Source: Scleromatobacter humisilvae | GTDB lineage: Bacteria; Pseudomonadota; Gammaproteobacteria; Burkholderiales; Burkholderiaceae_C | NCBI RefSeq assembly: GCF_023231945.1 | Contig: NZ_JAJLJH010000001.1 | Location: 682,001-746,000, forward strand | Reading direction: 5' to 3' | Length of the DNA stretch: 64,000 nucleotides | In this document: in pieces, positions 25,530 to 35,832 of the stretch | How the letters are laid out: every line of letters starts with the position of its first letter | Numbering within the stretch: the stretch's first letter is position 1 | Notes under the pieces: model-generated | What the model was told of the DNA's origin: nothing | Seen by the model: only the letters and a program-made list of their open reading frames with translations | Database searches by the model: none | Translations under genes and position numbers: made by a program

Positions 25530-26834
25530 GTGCCCGATCTCATCGTCCATGGCGGCCGCCCCCTCAGCGGTCGCATCACGCCCTCCGCGAACAAGAACGC
25601 GGTGCTGCCGATCCTGTCGGCCACGCTGTTGACGCGCGAACCCGTCACGCTGCGCGGCGTGCCCGACATCACCGACGTCCGAAAGATCCTGGCCGTGTTC
25701 CGCGAGCTGGGCAGCCGTGTCGAGGGCGAGTTGAAGGACGGCGTGCTGCGCATCCATCACGAGCACACGAACTTCGATCCGGCCGTCAACAAGCTGCCCG
25801 AGGAGATGCGCTCGTCGGTGATGCTGGTGCCGCCGCTGCTGGCGCGCTTCGGCAGCGCGCGCATCGAGAACGACGTGCAGGGCTGCACGCTGGGCGTGCG
25901 CGAGATCGATCCGCACGTCGAGGTGTTCGAGGGCTTCGGCGCGCAGGTCGAGCGTGGCCCGGGCGCGCTGATCGTCCACGCGCGCCGTCCGCTGCACGCG
26001 CATCGCCGCTGGCTGGACTACGCGTCCGTCACCACCACCGAGAACTTCGTGCTGTGCGCGGCGCTGGCCGACGGCGAGTCGGAGCTGACCAACGCGGCGT
26101 CCGAGCCGCACGTGCAGGAGTTCTGCGAATTCATGCGCCGCATGGGCGCCAAGGTCGAGGGTTGCGGCACGTCGCGCCTGACGGTCACCGGCGTCGACGA
26201 GCTGCACGGCGTCGACTTCACCTTCGTCGAGGATTTTCACGAGGTCGTCACCTTCCTCGCGCTGGGCGCCATCACCGGCGGCAACGTGGAGGTGAAGAAC
26301 AGCGCGCCGCAGTTCTTCCCGCTGCTCGATCGCAGCTTCGCGAAGATGGGCGTCGAGGTGACGCACGAGGGCGGCTGGTCGCGCGCCTTCGTGCCCAACG
26401 GCCTGAAGGTGCGCGAGCCCTTCACGCGCAACATGCTGCAGAAGATCGAGGCCGCGCCGTGGCCCTACTTCCCGGTCGATCTGCTGCCCATCTTCATCGC
26501 GCTGGGCGTGCGCGCCGAGGGCCAGATGATGTTCTGGAACAAGGTCTACGACGGGGCGCTGGGCTGGACCTCCGAGCTGTCGAAGTTCGGCGCCCACGCG
26601 TTCCAGTCCGACCCGCACCGCGTCATCACCTTCGGCGGCAAGAAGCTGGTGCCCGCCGAGGTCGACAGCCCATACATCATTCGCGTGGCCATCGCGCTGC
26701 TGATGCTGGCGTCGAGCATCGAGGGCAAGTCGACGATCTACAACGGCACGCCGATCCGGCGGGCGCATCCGCGGTTTGTGGAGAACCTGGTGTCGCTGGG
26801 GGCGAATATCGAGTGGGTCGGCGCCGACGCCTGA
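25530..26834 (+). CDS. MurA-like enolpyruvyl transferase (divergent paralogue)
   Basis: A 434-residue protein of the EPSP/MurA fold, which transfers enolpyruvate from PEP to UDP-GlcNAc in peptidoglycan synthesis. K22 and N23 (SANKNAVLP), the catalytic C119 (QGCTLGVREIDPH), a FPVDLLP aspartate and a late Arg (YIIRVAIALLML) are retained. The usual ENRF block is replaced by MMFWNKVYDGALGW, and no mur or his genes are adjacent, so this may be a second MurA or a related enzyme with altered substrate. The start is GTG at 25530; a TAAGAT hexamer lies about 37 bases upstream. Confidence 0.75.
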   Translation: MPDLIVHGGRPLSGRITPSANKNAVLPILSATLLTREPVTLRGVPDITDVRKILAVFRELGSRVEGELKDGVLRIHHEHTNFDPAVNKLPEEMRSSVMLVPPLLARFGSARIENDVQGCTLGVREIDPHVEVFEGFGAQVERGPGALIVHARRPLHAHRRWLDYASVTTTENFVLCAALADGESELTNAASEPHVQEFCEFMRRMGAKVEGCGTSRLTVTGVDELHGVDFTFVEDFHEVVTFLALGAITGGNVEVKNSAPQFFPLLDRSFAKMGVEVTHEGGWSRAFVPNGLKVREPFTRNMLQKIEAAPWPYFPVDLLPIFIALGVRAEGQMMFWNKVYDGALGWTSELSKFGAHAFQSDPHRVITFGGKKLVPAEVDSPYIIRVAIALLMLASSIEGKSTIYNGTPIRRAHPRFVENLVSLGANIEWVGADA

Positions 26835-26855
26835 CGCAGCGCGTGCGTGGGCGCG

Positions 26856-27266
26856 TCAGGCGCCGTCGAGGCGCGCGCCCGCGTCACGCAGCAGCGCGCG
26901 CAGGATGGAACGATGGCAACGCGCCTCGTTCTCGCAATAGCAGCCCACCGAGAAGTTCGACTCCCGAGACAGCGTCGCCAGCAGCGCGATCGCATGGGCG
27001 TTCTCGGGGCGCGCCATCTCCGCCCGATAGCCGCGCGTGAACGCGGCCCAGTCGCGCTCGCCGGCCGCGCTGAGGTCGGCCTGCGAGGCCAGCGCGCGCT
27101 TGACCAGTTCGGGGCTGGGCGACAAGTTGGGAAACCAGACGTCGTACCAGTCGCCCGACGCGAATTCGGACTTCGGCACCCCGCGCGGCGGCCGCCGCAC
27201 GGTTCCGATGCGCGTGCCTTCGTCCGGATGACGCGGCGTGCCAAGGCGGACGATGCGAACACTCAT
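26856..27266 (-). CDS. DUF488 family protein
   Basis: A 136-residue protein of the DUF488 (YeaO-like) family. Recognisable parts are VRLGTPRHPDEGTRIGTVRRPPRG, DVWFPNLSPSPELVK, FTRGYRAEM, and the C-terminal SVGCYCENEARCHRSILRALL cysteine block. It is cytoplasmic. It ends 22 bases from the convergent MurA-like stop and precedes no obvious partner except the phosphoesterase upstream on the same strand (about 22 bases apart). Function unknown. Confidence 0.8.
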   Translation of the reverse strand: MSVRIVRLGTPRHPDEGTRIGTVRRPPRGVPKSEFASGDWYDVWFPNLSPSPELVKRALASQADLSAAGERDWAAFTRGYRAEMARPENAHAIALLATLSRESNFSVGCYCENEARCHRSILRALLRDAGARLDGA

Positions 27267-27288
27267 GCTGCGATCCTGGCTGCGGACG

Positions 27289-27759
27289 TCACGCGGTGCG
27301 CAACGACTCCAGTTCCACGATGCGTACCGCCACGTCCTTGCCAGTGACCTGCATCAAGGCGACCGACACGGGCAACCTGAAGCGCACGGGGCCCGCGCTC
27401 CCGGGGTTGACGTAGAGCACGCCGCTGCGGCGCTCGACCTTCGGGCGATGCGAGTGGCCGCTGACGACCACGTCCACGCCCGCGGCCTTCGGGTCGATCG
27501 CGAGCCCGGCCAGGTCATGCAGCACATGCAACATGACATCGCCGAAGCGCAGCTGTTCCGTCTCGGCGATGCGCTGGGCCCAGGGCGCGCGGTCGTTGTT
27601 GCCGCGCACGGCGGTCACCGGCGCGATGGTGGACAGTGGCTCGAGCACGCCCTCGCCGATGTCGCCGGCGTGGACGATGAAGTCGCTGCCGCGCAGCACG
27701 TCGAGGGCCTCGGGTCGCAGCAGGCCGTGGGTGTCCGAGACGAGTCCGATTCGAATCAT
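27289..27759 (-). CDS. YfcE/MJ0936-type metallophosphoesterase
   Basis: A 156-residue calcineurin-like phosphoesterase. All metal-binding blocks are present: GLVSDTHG, VHAGDIGE, VRGNNDRAP, VSGHSHRPK and NPGSAGPVRF. Relatives hydrolyse phosphodiesters in vitro. The ATG at 27759 (MIRIGLVSDTHG) is preferred over a TTG nine bases upstream. It lies between the DUF488 gene and the permease gene on the same strand and may be co-transcribed with either. Confidence 0.88.
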   Translation of the reverse strand: MIRIGLVSDTHGLLRPEALDVLRGSDFIVHAGDIGEGVLEPLSTIAPVTAVRGNNDRAPWAQRIAETEQLRFGDVMLHVLHDLAGLAIDPKAAGVDVVVSGHSHRPKVERRSGVLYVNPGSAGPVRFRLPVSVALMQVTGKDVAVRIVELESLRTA

Positions 27760-27835
27760 GGCGGTCAAGGGATCAATCGGCGTGCCGCGACAGGAGCCGT
27801 CGACGACGCGCGTTGCAGCGGGCGTGCGCGCATCG

Positions 27836-30412
27836 TCACTCCTGCGCTGCGCGGCGCAAGGTTTCCATCACCGGCCGGGCGAGCACCTCGTGCAGGCTCC
27901 ACCAGCCGGCGGCGAGCGCCAGCGCGGCACCGCTCGCGGCGCCGGCGAACGGCACCCACCACGGCGGGTTCCAGTGGAATTCGAAGACCCAGGTCGCCAG
28001 GCCCCAACCCACCGCCACCGCCGCGCTCGCGGCCAGCAACCCGGCCAGCGCGCCGACACCGAGCAGCTCCACCTGCTGGACGCGCCCCAGCAGCGAGCCC
28101 GACGCGCCCACCGCGCGCATCACCGCGAACTCGCGCGCCCGCGCCTCGCGCGTGGCCGACACCGTGGCGACCAGCACCACCAGCCCGGCGACCAGCGCGA
28201 ACGCGAACAGCAATTCCACCGCGTGGATGACCTGGTCGAGCACGCCCTGCACCTGCGCGATGGTGGCCGACACGTCGATCGCCGTGACATTGGGGAATTG
28301 CGCCGCGAGCCGGTTGTCGAAGGCGGGCGCTGCCGTGGACGGCGCCTTGAACGCGCTGATGTAGCTCAGCGGCAGGTCGCCCATGCTGGTGCGCGGGAAC
28401 ATCACGAAGAAGTTGACGCGCATCGAGCCCCAGTCGACCTTGCGCAGCGTGGTGACGTGGCCGGACACCGGCACACCGCCGACGTCGAACTGCATCTTGT
28501 CGCCCAGCTTGAGGCCCAGCGTCTTGGCGAGACCCTCTTCGACACTGAGGCCATCCGACTCGTCCGGCACCCATTTGCCGGCGACGATCTTGGTGCCGGG
28601 CGGCTGCTCGCGCATGTGGCTCAGGTTGAGCTCGCGCTGGATCATGTTGGACGCATCGGACTCGGGCTTGTAGCGCTTGGCGATGGGCTCGTCGTTGATG
28701 GAGATGAGGCGCCCGCGGATCATCGGGAACCAGTCGTCGTCGTGGACACCGGCCGCCTTCAGCATGTCGCGATAGGCCTGCGCCTGGTCGGGCTGGATGT
28801 TGATGACGAAGCGGTTCGGCGCATCCGGCGGCGTGGCTGCGCGCCAGCTGTCTATCAGGTCGGTGCGCAGCAGGATCAGCACCCACAGCGCCATCAGGCC
28901 GATGGCCATCGACGACACCTGCAGCACCGCGAACGCCGGACGCGCCGCAATCGCGCGCGTGGCCAGCACGAGCCAGCGCGGCGCGCGCGTCTCCGGCACG
29001 AAGCGGCGCAGGGCCAGCACGGCCAGCCATCCGACCAGCGCGAACAACAGCGCCGCGCCCGCGAAGCCGCCGACGCTGATCAGGGCCAGCTTGACATCGC
29101 GCGCCGCCACCATCATCAACGCGGCGAAGCCGAGGAACGCCCCCGCGAGCACGCCGAGGCTGGCGACCTTGGGCGTGCCGACATCGCGCCGCAGGACGCG
29201 CAGCGGCGGAACGCGCGCCAATTGCAGCACCGGCGGCAGGCCGAAGCCCAGCAGCAGCGTCAGGCCGACACCCACGCCCAGCAGCGCCGGCATCGGCCCG
29301 GGCCACGGCAGCCCGTTGGGCAACCACGCGGTGAGCAGCGCGACGAAGCCCAGGTGCAGCACGAAGCCCAGGCCGAGGCCGACGACGCTCGCGACAAGGC
29401 CCAGGCCGAAGAACTCGATCGCGTGGACGGCCGCGATGCGGTTCTGCGTCTCGCCCAGCACGCGCAGCATCGCGCAGTCGTCGAGATGGCGCTGCGCGAA
29501 GTCGCGCGCGGCGACGGCCACCGCCACCGCCGACAGCAACGCCGTCAGCAGCGCCACCAGGCTGAGGAACTGCTGCGCACGATCCACCGTCTGCGTCATC
29601 TCGGGCCGGCCCGTCGTGAGGTTCTCGACGTGCATGCCACGCAACCCATCGGTCTTGATCTTCGCCTTGGCCCAGTCGGCGTAGGCGCCGGCCGCCTTGT
29701 CGTCGCCGTTCGGCGCGCCCACCGCGAGCCGCCACGTGATGCGGCTGGACGGCTGCACCAGGCCGGTGGCGGGGAGGTCGGCGACGTTGAGCATCACGCG
29801 CGGGGCCAGCGCCGAGAAGCCGGTGCCGCGATCGGGCTCGATCGCGATCAGCGCCGCGATGCGCAAGGTGGCGTCGCCCAGCTCCAGGCCGTCGCCCACC
29901 TTGAGCGCGAGCGCATTGGCCAGCGCCGGGTCGATCCAGACGGTGCCGGCGGCCGGCGCCTGCTTGAGCGATTGCACCGGGGCCGTCTCGCCGAACCTGA
30001 CGTCGATGGTGCCGCGCAGCGGGTACGCGGCGTCGACCGCCTTGACCGCCGCGAGCCTGGCCGCGCCGCCCTGCGCCGCGCCGGCGCGGGCCATGCTCGG
30101 GAAGTTGGCGGCCTGCCCGACGACGAAGCCGCGCCGCAGCGCCTCCTGCATGAACGCCGACGCGAGCGGCTTGTCGCCCAGCACGACGGTGTCGCCGCCC
30201 AGCAGCTGCGCCGCGTCGCGCACGAGGCCCGAGCGCATGCGATCGGCGAAGAAGCCGACGGCCGTCAACGCGCCCACGGCCAGCACGACGGCCCAGAGCA
30301 GCAGCCGCAATTCGCCGGCGATGAAATCGCGCCACACCTGGCGGCCGGCCAGGCGCCAGACGGAGGCCTGCGGCCGCCTGGGTTCGTTCGTCGTCGTGCT
30401 CGGGATCGTCAT
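27836..30412 (-). CDS. FtsX/YbbP-family ABC transporter permease
   Basis: An 858-residue membrane protein with the duplicated FtsX-type architecture of YbbP. An N-terminal helix (LRLLLWAVVLAVGALTAVGFF) is followed by a large periplasmic MacB-like domain, a block of about three helices after residue 265, further helices, a second periplasmic domain, and a terminal trio of helices (LLFAFALVAGLVVLVATVSATREAR). The cognate ATPase (YbbA-like) is not adjacent. The ATG at 30412 was chosen; an upstream in-frame start at 30484 adds Arg-rich sequence. A lipid or lipoprotein-extrusion role is inferred from family. Confidence 0.82.
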   Translation of the reverse strand: MTIPSTTTNEPRRPQASVWRLAGRQVWRDFIAGELRLLLWAVVLAVGALTAVGFFADRMRSGLVRDAAQLLGGDTVVLGDKPLASAFMQEALRRGFVVGQAANFPSMARAGAAQGGAARLAAVKAVDAAYPLRGTIDVRFGETAPVQSLKQAPAAGTVWIDPALANALALKVGDGLELGDATLRIAALIAIEPDRGTGFSALAPRVMLNVADLPATGLVQPSSRITWRLAVGAPNGDDKAAGAYADWAKAKIKTDGLRGMHVENLTTGRPEMTQTVDRAQQFLSLVALLTALLSAVAVAVAARDFAQRHLDDCAMLRVLGETQNRIAAVHAIEFFGLGLVASVVGLGLGFVLHLGFVALLTAWLPNGLPWPGPMPALLGVGVGLTLLLGFGLPPVLQLARVPPLRVLRRDVGTPKVASLGVLAGAFLGFAALMMVAARDVKLALISVGGFAGAALLFALVGWLAVLALRRFVPETRAPRWLVLATRAIAARPAFAVLQVSSMAIGLMALWVLILLRTDLIDSWRAATPPDAPNRFVINIQPDQAQAYRDMLKAAGVHDDDWFPMIRGRLISINDEPIAKRYKPESDASNMIQRELNLSHMREQPPGTKIVAGKWVPDESDGLSVEEGLAKTLGLKLGDKMQFDVGGVPVSGHVTTLRKVDWGSMRVNFFVMFPRTSMGDLPLSYISAFKAPSTAAPAFDNRLAAQFPNVTAIDVSATIAQVQGVLDQVIHAVELLFAFALVAGLVVLVATVSATREARAREFAVMRAVGASGSLLGRVQQVELLGVGALAGLLAASAAVAVGWGLATWVFEFHWNPPWWVPFAGAASGAALALAAGWWSLHEVLARPVMETLRRAAQE

Positions 30413-30575
30413 GGCCGCAACGGTACACCGAAGCCGTGAACGTCGCCCGGCGCGGATCGGGCGATTCGGGCTTTGGAATGTCACGCGCGGACGCGGCCCG
30501 ATTCGTCAACACTGTTGAACAGCGTCGCCAATCGCTTCGAACGGCAGCGTCCCGACCCGGTGATCGAATAGCCCC

Positions 30576-31433
30576 ATGGACACCCGTTACGCCCCCGTCT
30601 TCCTCTCGCACGGCTCGCCGATGACGGCGCTGGACGCCGGCCCGGCCGGCGCGTTCTGGCGCGCGCTCGGCCGCGCCATCGACGCCCGCGTGGCCGCCGG
30701 CGGCGCCGCGCCCAGCGCGATCGTCGCGCTGTCGGCGCACACGCTGGCGCGGCGCGCCGTCACGCTCGCGGGCGCGCGCCACGAGGCCGTGCACGACTTC
30801 GGCGGCTTCCCGCAGGCGCTCTACGACCTGCGCTACGACGTCGCCGGCGTGCCCTGTCTCGCGCCGCACGTCGAGCAGCTGCTGCAATGGGCCGCCATCG
30901 AGGTGGAGCATGCCGACGCCGGCGGGCTCGACCACGGCATCTGGGTGCCGCTGCGCGACATCCGCCCGCGCGCCGACATCCCCGTGCTGCCGCTGGCGTT
31001 CCCGCCCGACCGCACGCCCGAGCAGCTGTTCGAGCTGGGCGCCGCCCTGAGCCCGCTGATCGACGAGGGCGTGTGGATCGTCGGCACCGGCTCCATCACG
31101 CACAACCTGCGCCTGGGCCTGCCGCGCGCCGGTGACGTGCCCGAGCTTCCGGCCAGCGCCGCGTTCCGCGCCTGGTTCGCCGACCGCTCCGCCGCGCGCG
31201 ACTGGCGCGCGCTGTGGCAGTACCGAACGCTGGCCCCCGAGGCGTCGTTCATGCATCCGACCGACGAGCACCTGCTGCCGTGGTTCATCGCGGCCGGCGC
31301 GGGCGGGGCCGAGGATGTGCCGATCCGCCTGCACGCGAGCGTGGCGGGCGGCCACCTCGGCATGGACGCGTACGCGTTCGGCGCCGACGCGCGCGCCCTG
31401 GCGGACGACGTCGAGGCCGCCGCCGCCATGTGA
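30576..31433 (+). CDS. ygiD: DODA-type extradiol ring-cleavage dioxygenase (YgiD-like)
   Basis: A 285-residue LigB-superfamily enzyme. The zinc-type metal ligands are in VFLSHGSPMTAL (His12), VALSAHTL, GLDHGIWVPLRD and TGSITHNL. Relatives (E. coli YgiD) cleave L-DOPA to betalamic-type products. It has no signal peptide and is divergent from the permease gene. A perfect palindrome TCAACACTGTTGA lies in the shared upstream region at 30506-30518. The physiological substrate is uncertain. Confidence 0.88.
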   Translation: MDTRYAPVFLSHGSPMTALDAGPAGAFWRALGRAIDARVAAGGAAPSAIVALSAHTLARRAVTLAGARHEAVHDFGGFPQALYDLRYDVAGVPCLAPHVEQLLQWAAIEVEHADAGGLDHGIWVPLRDIRPRADIPVLPLAFPPDRTPEQLFELGAALSPLIDEGVWIVGTGSITHNLRLGLPRAGDVPELPASAAFRAWFADRSAARDWRALWQYRTLAPEASFMHPTDEHLLPWFIAAGAGGAEDVPIRLHASVAGGHLGMDAYAFGADARALADDVEAAAAM

Positions 31434-31505
31434 GGGGGCAGCCTCGCCCACAGCCCGGGCAGGTACGATGCAAGCCGTCGCGCATCGCGCCCGTCCTGCC
31501 TGTCC

Positions 31506-32126
31506 ATGCTGGGTATCGCCCCACTCGCCCGTTACGAGATCACCACGGCGCGCCTGCGCCTCGTCGCCGGCGACCCCGGCCTCGCGCCGGCCGTCTGCGA
31601 GTTCCAGCGCCGCAACCGGGCGCACTTCGCGCGCTGGGATCCACCGACCGCCGACTCGTTCTACACGCCCGAGGCGCAGGCCGCGCGCGTCGCACTCGGC
31701 ATCACGGCGTTCCAGAACGACACGGCCTACCGCTGGTGGCTGATCGACGCGACGCGCTGCGGCGGCGCGCGCCTGCCGTCGTCGGACGTCGAGGTGATCG
31801 GCAGCCTGCACTTCAGCCAGGTCTCGCGCGGCGCGTTCCAGAGCGCGATGCTCGGCTACGCGCTCGACGAGGCCTACGTCGGCCAGGGGCTGATGAGCGA
31901 GGCGATCGCCGCCGGCCTCGAGGAGGTGTTCTCGCCGCGCGTGAACCTGCACCGCGTGCAGGCCGCCTATCGGCCCGAGAACCTGCGCAGCGCGCGCGTG
32001 CTGGAGCGCCTGGGGTTCCACAAGGAAGGCCTGGCGCCCGACTACCTGTTCATCGACGGCGCCTGGCGCGCCCACATCATCACGTCGCTGCGCAATCCGG
32101 CGTTCGTCCAGCCCGACGGCTGGTAG
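31506..32126 (+). CDS. RimJ/RimL-type GNAT N-acetyltransferase
   Basis: A 206-residue GNAT enzyme of the ribosomal-protein-Ser/Ala acetyltransferase type. It shows the early TTARLRLVAGDPGLAPAVCEF block, AMLGYALDEAYVGQGLMSEAI as the acetyl-CoA binding motif A (V-x-Q-G-x-M), and NLRSARVLERLGFHKEGLAPDYLFIDGAWRAHIIT at the end. It follows the dioxygenase gene after 72 bases on the same strand. Acceptor unknown. Confidence 0.88.
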   Translation: MLGIAPLARYEITTARLRLVAGDPGLAPAVCEFQRRNRAHFARWDPPTADSFYTPEAQAARVALGITAFQNDTAYRWWLIDATRCGGARLPSSDVEVIGSLHFSQVSRGAFQSAMLGYALDEAYVGQGLMSEAIAAGLEEVFSPRVNLHRVQAAYRPENLRSARVLERLGFHKEGLAPDYLFIDGAWRAHIITSLRNPAFVQPDGW

Positions 32127-32127
32127 C

Positions 32128-33657
32128 TCAGAGACGGAACGTCGCGACGGTCCGGGCCAGGCCGTCGGCCTGCACCCGCAGGCTCTCGGCCGCGGCGGCG
32201 GACTCTTCCACCAGTGCGGCGTTCTGCTGCGTGACCTGGTCGAGCTGGGCCACCGCGTCGCCGATCTGGCCGATGCCGCGCGACTGCTCGTCGCTGGCGT
32301 CGCTGATCTCGGTGATCAGCGCGCTCACGCGCCTGACCTGGTCGACGATGTCGTTCATCGTGCGGCCGGCGTCGGCGACGAGGCGCGTGCCGTTCTCCAC
32401 CTTGCCGACGCTCTCGCCGATCAACACCTTGATCTCCTTGGCGGCCGTCGCGGAGCGCTGCGCGAGCGAGCGCACCTCGCTGGCCACGACCGCGAAGCCG
32501 CGCCCCTGTTCGCCGGCGCGCGCCGCCTCGACCGCGGCGTTGAGCGCGAGGATGTTGGTCTGGAACGCGATGCCGTCGATCACGCCGATGATGTCGGTGA
32601 TCTTCCTGGAGCTGTCGGTGATGCCGTCCATCGTCGCGACGACCTGGCCCACCACCTCGCCGCCCTGCGCGGCCACCGTCGACGCGCCCTCGGCCAGCTC
32701 GCTGGCGCGCCGCGCCGTGTCGGCGTTGTGCTTGACGGTAGCCGTGAGTTGCTCCATCGACGCGGCCGTCTGCTGCAGGTTGCTCGCCTGTTCCTCGGTA
32801 CGCTGGCTCAGGTCCTGGTTGCCGGTGGCGATCTGCGCCGAGCCGGTGGCGATCGACCCGGACGCGTTGCGCACGTCGCCGACGATGCCCACGAGGCTCT
32901 CGTTCATCAGCTTCAGCGCCGACAGCAGCGTGCCGATCTCGTCGCGGCGGTCGACGACGACCTCCGAGCCCAGGTCGCCCGACGCCACCGTCTGCGCCAC
33001 CTTCACGGCCTTGCCGATGCCGCCCGCGATCGAGCGGATCAGGCTCAGGCCCACCAGCGCCGAGACCACGAGCACCGCGCCGCTGATGGCCAGCGTCGAC
33101 CAGAGCACGATCGTGTAGAGCTTCTGCGCCGCATGGAACTCGGCGCCCGCGCCATCGAGCTGCACGGCGGCGAGCTTGTCGACGATGTCGGCCACCGGGT
33201 CGATCGCCGGATAGAGCGGGCCGGCGGCCAGGGTGCGCACGCCTTCGGCGTCGCCCTTGTCGAGCAGCGCGCCGAGCTGCGCCACGACCGCGTCGGCCTT
33301 GGCCATCAGCGGCGCGGCCTGCCTGACCAGCGGGATTTCCTCGTCGTCGAGGCTGGACGCCGCGTATTCCTTCCAGCGCTGCGCGATCCTGCCCTGCGCC
33401 GTCTTGAGCTGCGCCGCGGCGGCCGGAGCCGCGAGCGAGCCGGCGCCGACCTTGTGCGCGATGTCCACCGCGTCGTTGTAGCCGTCGCCCACGTGCTTGA
33501 GCTGCTCGAGGGCCACGACGCGGTCGTTGTAGAGCGACCCCAGCGATTCGTTGCTGGCCTTCATGCGGAAGACGGTGAAGCTGGCGGCCACGATCAACAG
33601 GATCAACAGGCTGCCGACCAGCAGGACGAGACGTGTCTTGATGCTCAGGCTATTCAT
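32128..33657 (-). CDS. Methyl-accepting chemotaxis protein with periplasmic four-helix sensor
   Basis: A 509-residue receptor. The first membrane helix is [18 protein letters not shown], followed by a periplasmic helical domain of about 150 residues resembling 4HB_MCP, a second helix ([22 protein letters not shown]), HAMP, and a signalling domain with the tip [21 protein letters not shown]. It has no CheR-tethering tail; it ends VATFRL. The ATG at 33657 ([10 protein letters not shown]) gives the standard MCP start, while upstream in-frame sequence is leader. A sigma-28-like element lies upstream. The ligand is not predictable. Confidence 0.93.
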   Translation of the reverse strand: MNSLSIKTRLVLLVGSLLILLIVAASFTVFRMKASNESLGSLYNDRVVALEQLKHVGDGYNDAVDIAHKVGAGSLAAPAAAAQLKTAQGRIAQRWKEYAASSLDDEEIPLVRQAAPLMAKADAVVAQLGALLDKGDAEGVRTLAAGPLYPAIDPVADIVDKLAAVQLDGAGAEFHAAQKLYTIVLWSTLAISGAVLVVSALVGLSLIRSIAGGIGKAVKVAQTVASGDLGSEVVVDRRDEIGTLLSALKLMNESLVGIVGDVRNASGSIATGSAQIATGNQDLSQRTEEQASNLQQTAASMEQLTATVKHNADTARRASELAEGASTVAAQGGEVVGQVVATMDGITDSSRKITDIIGVIDGIAFQTNILALNAAVEAARAGEQGRGFAVVASEVRSLAQRSATAAKEIKVLIGESVGKVENGTRLVADAGRTMNDIVDQVRRVSALITEISDASDEQSRGIGQIGDAVAQLDQVTQQNAALVEESAAAAESLRVQADGLARTVATFRL

Positions 33658-33703
33658 GGACGGTTCCGAAGATGACGCGCCGCCACGTGCGGCGACTTTC
33701 GTC

Positions 33704-33731
33704 ATTTCGGCCGTTCCTGAAGGGGACCTTA
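33704..33731 (-). promoter_or_regulatory. Candidate FliA promoter for MCP at 33657
   Basis: On the minus strand, TAAG (33731-33728), 16 bases, GCCGAAAT (33711-33704), 47 bases before the ATG. It has the same one-base-long spacing as the motA candidate. Partial -10 match. Confidence 0.4.
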
Positions 33732-33771
33732 AGCCAAGCTGAGCCCCGATCGAGATCTCCCTACAACAAAA

Positions 33772-34857
<1,086 letters not shown>

Positions 34858-35034
34858 TTAAGCGGTCGCGGGCCCGGCGGGAAACGGGGCGCACGCGGCT
34901 CGGCTATCGTTCATCGCTTTCCGCATAACGGCCACCCGCAGAATGCCGTCTTCGACCTGCATCCGCGCGTGCCGTCACACGCCGCAGCTCCGAAGCCGTC
35001 CTTCCGTCCACCCGTTTCTCTTGCAGGTCCCGCG

Positions 35035-35823
35035 TTGAACTTCGATCTCATGCACGGCGTTGCAGGCCTGCTCGTGGGCGCCATCGTCGGCGTCACCGGC
35101 GTGGGCGGCGGCGCGCTGATGACGCCGATCCTGGTGATGCTGTTCGGCGTCGCCCCGACCACGGCCGTCGGCACCGACCTGCTCTACGCCTCGATCACCA
35201 AGCTGTTCGGCACCGCCGTGCACCACCGGGCGGGCACCGTCGACTGGCAGGTGGTGCGCCGGCTCGCGCTGGGCAGCCTGCCCGCCGCGGCGCTGACGCT
35301 GGCCTGGATGCACTTCGCGCACGTCGGCCAGCTGCGCGCCGGCGTCATCACGTTCACGCTGGGCCTCGCGCTCATCGTCACCGCGCTGGGCATCCTGTTC
35401 AAGGAGCCGATCCACGCGCTCGGCAAGCGCTTCCGGCTCGGCGACAGCGCGCGCTTCAAGGCGATGCAGCCCTGGCTCACGGTGGCGTGCGGCGTGCTGC
35501 TGGGCGCGATGGTGACGCTGACCTCGGTCGGCGCCGGCGCGCTCGGCACCGCGATGCTGGTGTATCTCTACCCGCTGCGGCTGATCGGCGGCAAGCTGGT
35601 GGGCACCGACCTCGCCCACGCGATCCCGCTGACGCTGATCGCCGGCCTGGGCCACCTGGCGCTGGGCGACGTCAACCTCGGCCTGATGCTCAACCTGCTC
35701 GCGGGATCGATCCCCGGCGTCATCGTGGGCTCGTGGATCAGCACCCGCGCGCCGGTCGCCCCGCTGCGCATCACGATCGCGCTGGTGCTGCTGTTCGTGG
35801 CGTGGAAGATGGTGGCGCGTTGA
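35035..35823 (+). CDS. TauE/SafE-family anion exporter
   Basis: A 262-residue membrane protein of the sulfite/sulfoacetate exporter family with eight or so hydrophobic helices. The N-terminal repeat shows GLLVGAIVGVTGVGGGALMTPILVMLFGV and TTAVGTDLLYASITKLFGT; the C-terminal repeat shows VTLTSVGAGALGTAMLVYLYP and GTDLAHAIPLTLIAG. The start is uncertain: TTG at 35035 gives a family-like MNFDLMHG start with AGG upstream, whereas ATG at 35050 lacks a ribosome site. Substrate unknown. Confidence 0.82.
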   Translation: MNFDLMHGVAGLLVGAIVGVTGVGGGALMTPILVMLFGVAPTTAVGTDLLYASITKLFGTAVHHRAGTVDWQVVRRLALGSLPAAALTLAWMHFAHVGQLRAGVITFTLGLALIVTALGILFKEPIHALGKRFRLGDSARFKAMQPWLTVACGVLLGAMVTLTSVGAGALGTAMLVYLYPLRLIGGKLVGTDLAHAIPLTLIAGLGHLALGDVNLGLMLNLLAGSIPGVIVGSWISTRAPVAPLRITIALVLLFVAWKMVAR

Positions 35824-35832
35824 CCTGACGCG

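Noticed and set aside
27765-32075. A 1436-codon open frame on the minus strand
   Set aside because: It runs across the permease, the dioxygenase and the acetyltransferase in other frames; composition is Arg/Gly/Ala-rich and no motif is present.
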